A stretch of 64,000 nt of DNA from Streptomyces sp. CBMA152. Its GTDB lineage: Bacteria; Actinomycetota; Actinomycetes; Streptomycetales; Streptomycetaceae. The stretch spans positions 724,319 through 788,318 of the forward strand of contig NZ_MECJ01000029.1 in assembly GCF_014596475.1 (NCBI RefSeq), read 5' to 3'. Below are positions 59,900-64,000 of this stretch, piece by piece. Made by a program: the position numbers and the translations under genes. The notes beneath the pieces were generated by a model. That model did no database searches and had not been told where the DNA came from. It was given only the letters and a program-made list of their open reading frames with translations. How positions within the stretch are numbered: the stretch's first letter is position 1; every line of letters begins with the position of its first letter.

Positions 59900-60120
59900 G
59901 CCGTGAACCTCCCCGGCTCGGAGCCGAGGTTTCTGCGACGAAGGTAAAGAGCCAGGCGACGACAAGAGTCTCACCGGCCGCACCGCACGGTGCGGAGAGT
60001 GCGCCTGTTCCAACTACCCGCTGCACCGCGAGGCGGCGCCGCAGCGACACCATCCGTTCCTGAGAGCGAATGGGGCCCGGTTCATGGGCACTACTACGGG
60101 CTTCCCTGCCCGGCCACCCT
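59900..60120 (-). ncRNA. Candidate omega (guide) RNA of TnpB
   Basis: By analogy with IS200/IS605 elements, the 3' end of tnpB and the adjacent right end should be transcribed as the scaffold of the guide RNA. Hairpins present on the minus strand are CCGCACCG-TG-CGGTGCGG (about 59978-59995) and the 59906-59931 stem, next to the predicted guide boundary near 59902. The limits are a guess. Confidence 0.3.
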
Positions 60121-61557
60121 CGCGCGACCGAGCGCGTGCTGATGGTGGCCGTGCAGTTCCCGTTGGAGCGGACTCCAGCCGGGCTGGGCTCGTAGATACG
60201 TGACCCGTACCGCGAGGTCGGGTCCAGCCGGAACGAGTGTTCCGCCGTTGTCGGCGAGCGTGAGGATGTTCACGCCGCCCACGGCGTCCCGGTGCAAGCG
60301 GAAGCCGCACGCCTGGTTCGCGCAGACGTACCGGCGCCCGCGCACCTTGCGGCGGCGCCCGCACGCCGGACATGTCTGAGAGGTGTACGCCTCGTCGACG
60401 TACTCGATCTTCAAGCCGGTCTTGTACGCGAGTTGGTGCTCGTGTGCGGCTCGCTCCCACTGGGACAGTTGCTGGCGCGTCGACCGGTTCACCCTGCGCC
60501 GCTCGGCCGTGCGCTTCTCGATGCCACGGACGTCTCCGGCCACCACCCGCATCTGGACGGTGGCGCCTTGAGGAGCGGCCGCCCGGTGCTGGGCATACGC
60601 GGCCCGGACGACCTTGGCGGCTTTCGCGGTCGTCTGATGGTTGAAGTCCCGCAGTCGGGTCCTGGCCTTTCCCCGGGCCTTTCTCCTTGCGGTCACCAGA
60701 CGACGATGCCTGCGCGAGCCGTTCTTGCACCTCGACAGCATGGAGGTGAGCCGTGCGACGGTCTTGTTCCGCTCGCGCTTGATCGCTCGCGCCGACCGGC
60801 CGTTGATCACCGTCACTTCGCGTCCGCCGTCAGGCGCCTCATGGGCCATGGTCAGGGGATTGATGATCCCTTCGTCGATCGCGACCGTGACCACCCGCAC
60901 CGGGGCGCCTTCGTCCGATGGGCCGTGGTCGCCCGTGCCAGAGGCCGGGCCCGGCAACCCGGGCTGCGGGCAGGAGTGGGAAATGTGCAGAGCCCAGGCA
61001 CCCGTGTCGTGGGCCCAGCACAGCTTGATCTCGCCCCACTGCTCGATCTCCGTCCTGGTCGGACCTCGCCCCGTGAACTCCGGCAGGGGCAGCACGATCC
61101 GCCCCTGACCGAGCCCGAGGGACAGCGACAGGCACCCGTCCGGAGTGACCCGCCAGCCGTAGTTGCGGGTGAACACCAGCGGGCGGTACGCCTTCTCCCG
61201 CCAGGGCAGGCGCACGTGCGGCAGCCCGCTCGCCTTGTTCGCGCGGGCGGTCTCGATCGCGTCCCACAGGTCGTACGCCACTGCTTGCGCGGTATGGGCG
61301 TGCACCGGCCGTTCTTTCACGGGCAGCGAGGTGACGAACCGGCGCACGTCCTCCCGGCCCGGTCGACGGCCCGACCGCCATTCGTTCCGGACCCACGCCA
61401 CACAGCGGTTCCACAGCAATGCCGAGGCATGACAGGCCCGGTGGGCACGTTCGTGGTCGGCGCGGTCCAGCCACACGGGGACTACAGCGGTCAGTACCCG
61501 CAGTCCGCTGGTCGCCGACGCCCGTGGTCGTCGTGTCGTGCCCTTCGGCCTGCCCAT
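60094..61557 (-). CDS. tnpB: TnpB RNA-guided nuclease homologue with rearranged catalytic Glu
   Basis: 487 aa TnpB. RuvC-I Asp228 in VTVAIDEGIINPL, zinc finger Cys396-x2-Cys399 ... Cys412-x4-Cys417, RuvC-III Asp424 in LHRDAVGGVNIL. At the canonical RuvC-II Glu position the sequence is RVVAGDVRGI, with Gly341 in place of Glu. Glu389 in EYVDEAYTSQTC lies at a position where a relocated Glu occurs in some TnpB clades, so activity may be retained. ATG 61557 begins MGRPKGTTRRP; no ribosome site is clear. No TnpA. Confidence 0.88.
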   Translation of the reverse strand: MGRPKGTTRRPRASATSGLRVLTAVVPVWLDRADHERAHRACHASALLWNRCVAWVRNEWRSGRRPGREDVRRFVTSLPVKERPVHAHTAQAVAYDLWDAIETARANKASGLPHVRLPWREKAYRPLVFTRNYGWRVTPDGCLSLSLGLGQGRIVLPLPEFTGRGPTRTEIEQWGEIKLCWAHDTGAWALHISHSCPQPGLPGPASGTGDHGPSDEGAPVRVVTVAIDEGIINPLTMAHEAPDGGREVTVINGRSARAIKRERNKTVARLTSMLSRCKNGSRRHRRLVTARRKARGKARTRLRDFNHQTTAKAAKVVRAAYAQHRAAAPQGATVQMRVVAGDVRGIEKRTAERRRVNRSTRQQLSQWERAAHEHQLAYKTGLKIEYVDEAYTSQTCPACGRRRKVRGRRYVCANQACGFRLHRDAVGGVNILTLADNGGTLVPAGPDLAVRVTYLRAQPGWSPLQRELHGHHQHALGRARVAGQGSP

Positions 61558-61733
61558 GTGATCACCATCCGAACGTACAACCGTCCGAGCGGGTGACCGG
61601 TCACGGGTCGGCGCGAACAATTTTCCGTGGCACGGCCGTGTGCGCTGATCGCGGGCGTCCGCCGCACGGCAGCGGGGCCGGCTGCGGCGATTAGGCTGGA
61701 GCCGGATCGATCCTTTCGCGTCAGGAGTCGTTG

Positions 61734-63539
61734 GTGGCCGTGAACCTGGTCAATGTCGAGGCAGTCAGCAAGGTGTACGGCACCCGTGCCCTGCTCGACG
61801 GTGTCTCCCTCGGCGTCTCCGAAGGGGATCGGATCGGGGTGGTCGGGCGTAATGGCGACGGCAAGACCACCCTCATCCGGATGCTCGCGCAGTTGGAGGA
61901 GGCCGACACCGGGCGCGTCACGCACGTGGGCGGGCTGCGGCTCGGGGTGCTCACCCAGCACGACTCGCTCGACCCGGACGCCACCGTCCGGCACGAGGTG
62001 ATCGGGGACCTCGCCGACCACGAGTGGGCCGGCAACGCCAAGATCCGCGATGTGCTCACCGGACTGTTCGGCGGGCTCGATCTGCCCGGGTTCGAGAACG
62101 GGCTCGACACCGTCATCGCCCCGCTCTCCGGCGGCGAGCGCCGCCGTATCGCGCTGGCCAAGCTGCTCATCGCCGACCCGGACCTGATCATCCTGGACGA
62201 GCCCACCAACCACCTGGACGTGGAGGGCATCTCCTGGCTCGCCGCCCACCTCCAGGCCCGCCGCTCCGCGCTCGTCTGCGTCACCCACGACCGCTGGTTC
62301 CTCGACCAGGTCTGTACGCGGATGTGGGATGTGCAGCGGGGGAGTGTGTACGAGTACGAGGGCGGCTACAGCGACTACGTCTTCGCCCGGGCCGAGCGGG
62401 AGCGGATCGCCGCCACCGAGGAGACCAAGCGGCAGAACCTGATGCGCAAGGAGCTGGCCTGGCTGCGGCGCGGTGCCCCCGCCCGTACCTCCAAGCCGCG
62501 CTACCGCATCGAGGCCGCCAACGAGCTGATCGCCGATGTGCCGCCGCCGCGCGACACCTCCGAGCTGATGAAGTTCGCCAACGCGCGGCTCGGCAAGACC
62601 GTGTTCGACCTGGAGGACGTGACCGTCCAGGCCGGGCCGAAGGTGCTGCTCAGGCATCTGACCTGGCAGCTCGGCCCGGGCGACCGGATCGGTCTGGTCG
62701 GGGTGAACGGCGCGGGCAAGACCTCGCTGCTGCGGGCGCTGGCCGAGGCGTCCCGTACCGGCGGCGAGACGCAGCCGGCCGGCGGGCAGATCAAGGTCGG
62801 CAAGACCGTGCGGCTCGCCTATCTCTCCCAGGACGTCACCGAACTCCCGGCCTCGCTGCGGGTGTTGGAGGCCGTGCAGCAGATCCGGGACCGCGTCGAC
62901 CTCGGCAAGGGCCGGGAGATGACCGCCGGGCAGCTCTGCGAGCAGTTCGGGTTCAGTAAAGAGAAGCAGTGGACGCCGGTGGGGGATCTGTCCGGTGGTG
63001 AGCGGCGGCGGCTCCAGCTGCTCCGCCTCCTCATGGACGAGCCCAACGTCCTCTTTCTCGACGAGCCCACCAACGACCTCGACATCGAGACGCTGACCCA
63101 GCTGGAGGACCTGCTCGACGGCTGGCCCGGCTCGATGGTCGTCATCTCGCACGACCGGTTCTTCATCGAGCGCACCACCGACCATGTGTGGGCGCTGCTC
63201 GGCGACGCGTCGCTGCGGATGCTGCCGCGCGGCATCGAGGAGTACCTGGAGCGGCGCAAGCGGATGATCGAGGCGGCGGCCCCGGCCCCCGCGCCGGTCG
63301 CCGCCAAGTCGGCGGGCACGGCCTCGGCCGCCGACAGCCGCGCCGCGAAGAAGGAACTCCAGCGCATCGAGCGGCAGCTGAACAAGATCTCGGACCGAGA
63401 GACCCAGCTGCACGCCCAGATCGCCGACAACGCCACGGACTTCGAGAAGGTCGCGAAACTCGACGCGGAGCTGCGCGAACTCATCGGCGAGCGCGACGAG
63501 CTGGAGATGCGTTGGCTGGAACTCGCCGAGGAGGCGTAG
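61734..63539 (+). CDS. ABC-F family ATPase (Uup-like)
   Basis: 601 aa with two ABC domains and no membrane segment. Walker A1 GRNGDGKTT, signature LSGGERRRIALAKLLIADPD, Walker B ILDEPTNHLDVEG; Walker A2 GVNGAGKTS, LSGGERRRLQLLRLLMDEPN, FLDEPTNDLDIE. A linker (~residues 220-300) and a C-terminal coiled coil (RAAKKELQRIERQLNKISD) resemble Uup. ABC-F proteins act on the ribosome or on DNA; antibiotic-resistance function is possible but not shown. GTG 61734 lies six bases after AGGAG; TTG 61731 is an alternative. Confidence 0.92.
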   Translation: MAVNLVNVEAVSKVYGTRALLDGVSLGVSEGDRIGVVGRNGDGKTTLIRMLAQLEEADTGRVTHVGGLRLGVLTQHDSLDPDATVRHEVIGDLADHEWAGNAKIRDVLTGLFGGLDLPGFENGLDTVIAPLSGGERRRIALAKLLIADPDLIILDEPTNHLDVEGISWLAAHLQARRSALVCVTHDRWFLDQVCTRMWDVQRGSVYEYEGGYSDYVFARAERERIAATEETKRQNLMRKELAWLRRGAPARTSKPRYRIEAANELIADVPPPRDTSELMKFANARLGKTVFDLEDVTVQAGPKVLLRHLTWQLGPGDRIGLVGVNGAGKTSLLRALAEASRTGGETQPAGGQIKVGKTVRLAYLSQDVTELPASLRVLEAVQQIRDRVDLGKGREMTAGQLCEQFGFSKEKQWTPVGDLSGGERRRLQLLRLLMDEPNVLFLDEPTNDLDIETLTQLEDLLDGWPGSMVVISHDRFFIERTTDHVWALLGDASLRMLPRGIEEYLERRKRMIEAAAPAPAPVAAKSAGTASAADSRAAKKELQRIERQLNKISDRETQLHAQIADNATDFEKVAKLDAELRELIGERDELEMRWLELAEEA

Positions 63540-63560
63540 CGCTCCGCTGGAAGGGCGCGG

Positions 63561-63611
63561 TCTTTGTCTGCGGACCGTGCTGGGTTGCTCGCGCAGTTCC
63601 CCGCGCCCCTT
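63561..63611 (-). repeat. Dispersed short repeat, copy E (inverted)
   Basis: CTGCGGACCGTGCTGGGTTG followed by CTCGCGCAGTTCCCCGCGCC; one base differs from the core (GGTTGC for GGTCGC). It lies 22 bases after the ABC-F stop. The 327-base gap 63540-63866 holds this repeat, a terminator and the next promoter. Confidence 0.85.
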
Positions 63612-63693
63612 GGGTGGCGCGGAACTGAATGCTGTCAAGGCCGCGTAAGGATCCGTAAAGAGCGCGTGGAAACTGCATAACAGGCGCATCACA

Positions 63694-63729
63694 GGCCGGT
63701 CCGCCCTTGGGAACAGGGGCGGACCGGCC
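63694..63729 (+). terminator. Terminator downstream of the ABC-F gene
   Basis: GGCCGGTCCGCCC and GGGCGGACCGGCC form a perfect 13-bp stem around TTGGGAACAG. Confidence 0.88.
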
Positions 63730-63866
63730 CGTTGTTCGAGGGGCCCGAGTGATAGAAAGAAGCCCCGCTCGACTGACGCAAACTGTGCGGGACCATGTCC
63801 GATTCCGCTCCGGAAACGCGGGGGAGTCCGTTCGGGCAGCGGTCCGCACGAAGGGGGATACACGCT

Positions 63867-64000
63867 GTGAGCCAGCCGCCCAGCCAGCAGCCGCCGCAGG
63901 GGGGCTTCGGGGCACCCACGGACCCGCCTCCCGGGACGCCCGTGCCGCCCGCACAGCCGCCGCAGATGCCGCCGCCGCCCGCGGGCCCGCCGCCGGCGAT
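63867..64000 (+). CDS. Pro-rich N-terminus of a truncated gene
   Basis: Starts GTG 63867 with AAGGGGG nine bases upstream; 44 codons are visible, all Pro/Gln/Gly/Ala (SQPPSQQPPQGGFGAP, then PPG and PPP repeats). In Streptomyces such N-termini precede membrane-anchored or secreted proteins (for example beta-propeller or PQQ-like proteins), but the rest lies outside the window, so no function is assigned. Confidence 0.6.
   Translation, partial: MSQPPSQQPPQGGFGAPTDPPPGTPVPPAQPPQMPPPPAGPPPA

Larger units (their letters stand above)
59879..61640 (-). mobile_element. Solitary TnpB element (IS1341/IS605 type)
   Basis: The 1.86-kb gap between ispE and the ABC-F gene is filled by a minus-strand tnpB without tnpA. 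Candidate right end: hairpin AACCTC-CCC-GGCTC-GG-AGCC-GAGGTT (59906-59931), reading into GAGGTTCAC on the minus strand at its outer edge. Candidate left end: GTGACCGGTCAC (61593-61604), a perfect 12-bp palindrome. Exact ends are not established; the bounds are approximate. Confidence 0.7.

Noticed and set aside
60094..61557. TnpB simply called inactive because the canonical Glu is Gly
   Set aside because: Glu389 before the zinc finger is a plausible relocated catalytic residue, so inactivation cannot be assumed.
60292..61596. Plus-strand frame opposite tnpB
   Set aside because: Antisense shadow of the transposon-encoded protein.

Overview
The window is a high-GC stretch of actinobacterial chromosome, almost certainly Streptomyces. 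The reasons are strong G/C bias at third codon positions, many GTG starts, an SsgA-family sporulation protein, an HrdD-type sigma factor, an Rpf muralytic enzyme, a protein O-mannosyltransferase and a tricorn-protease homologue. Gene order (bar-like gene/hrdD ... mtnP ... galU-glp-moaC-mog-rimJ-glpR ... ssgE-cbiMQO ... pmt-rsmI ... rpfB-rsmA-ispE) looks like a core Streptomyces arm rather than an island. Species cannot be fixed from sequence alone. No CRISPR array, prophage or biosynthetic gene cluster was seen.

1-11 kb: MarR regulator (cut by the window edge) divergent from a LigB/DODA-type dioxygenase; bar-like acetyltransferase divergent from hrdD, with a SigmaR-type promoter between them; WYL regulator divergent from a DHA2 exporter; a VC0807-type membrane protein, a DUF6227-like protein, an L,D-transpeptidase lipoprotein, a P1 peptidase and an LtrA-like protein. 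11-17 kb: a remnant of a pyruvate formate-lyase activase, then a five-gene, mostly overlapping operon encoding a putative membrane-bound molybdopterin oxidoreductase (NarI/HdrE-like membrane subunit with zinc ribbon, Mo-bisPGD catalytic subunit, four-cluster ferredoxin subunit, Rieske protein, small membrane protein). This is the best candidate here for an undescribed system.

17-33 kb: MscL, a SAF/CpaB-like protein, MTA phosphorylase, an FmdB zinc-ribbon gene preceded by a CIRCE-like HrcA operator, MFS and CPA1 transporters, penicillin acylase, 5-formyl-THF cyclo-ligase, the galU-glp-moaC-mog-rimJ-glpR block (UDP-glucose plus molybdenum-cofactor synthesis, the latter needed by the oxidoreductase), tRNA-Ala(CGC), a GNAT enzyme and exonuclease III. 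33-45 kb: MerR regulator divergent from a Baeyer-Villiger monooxygenase/hydrolase/SDR operon, a small Gln/Lys-rich protein, tricorn protease homologue, and a TetR/MMPL exporter pair with clear operators.

45-64 kb: SsgE-like protein, an ECF cobalt/nickel importer (CbiMN-Q-O) with a Nur-box-like upstream site, a serine hydrolase, a DMT transporter, a MecA-N-type penicillin-binding protein behind a 22-bp perfect palindrome, Pmt and RsmI (divergent), a zinc-ribbon protein, TatD, RpfB-RsmA-IspE (overlapping), a solitary TnpB element inserted directly after ispE, an ABC-F protein and the start of a Pro-rich protein. Five copies of a short dispersed repeat containing the core GCGCGGGGAACTGCGCGA lie at gene 3' ends across the window.
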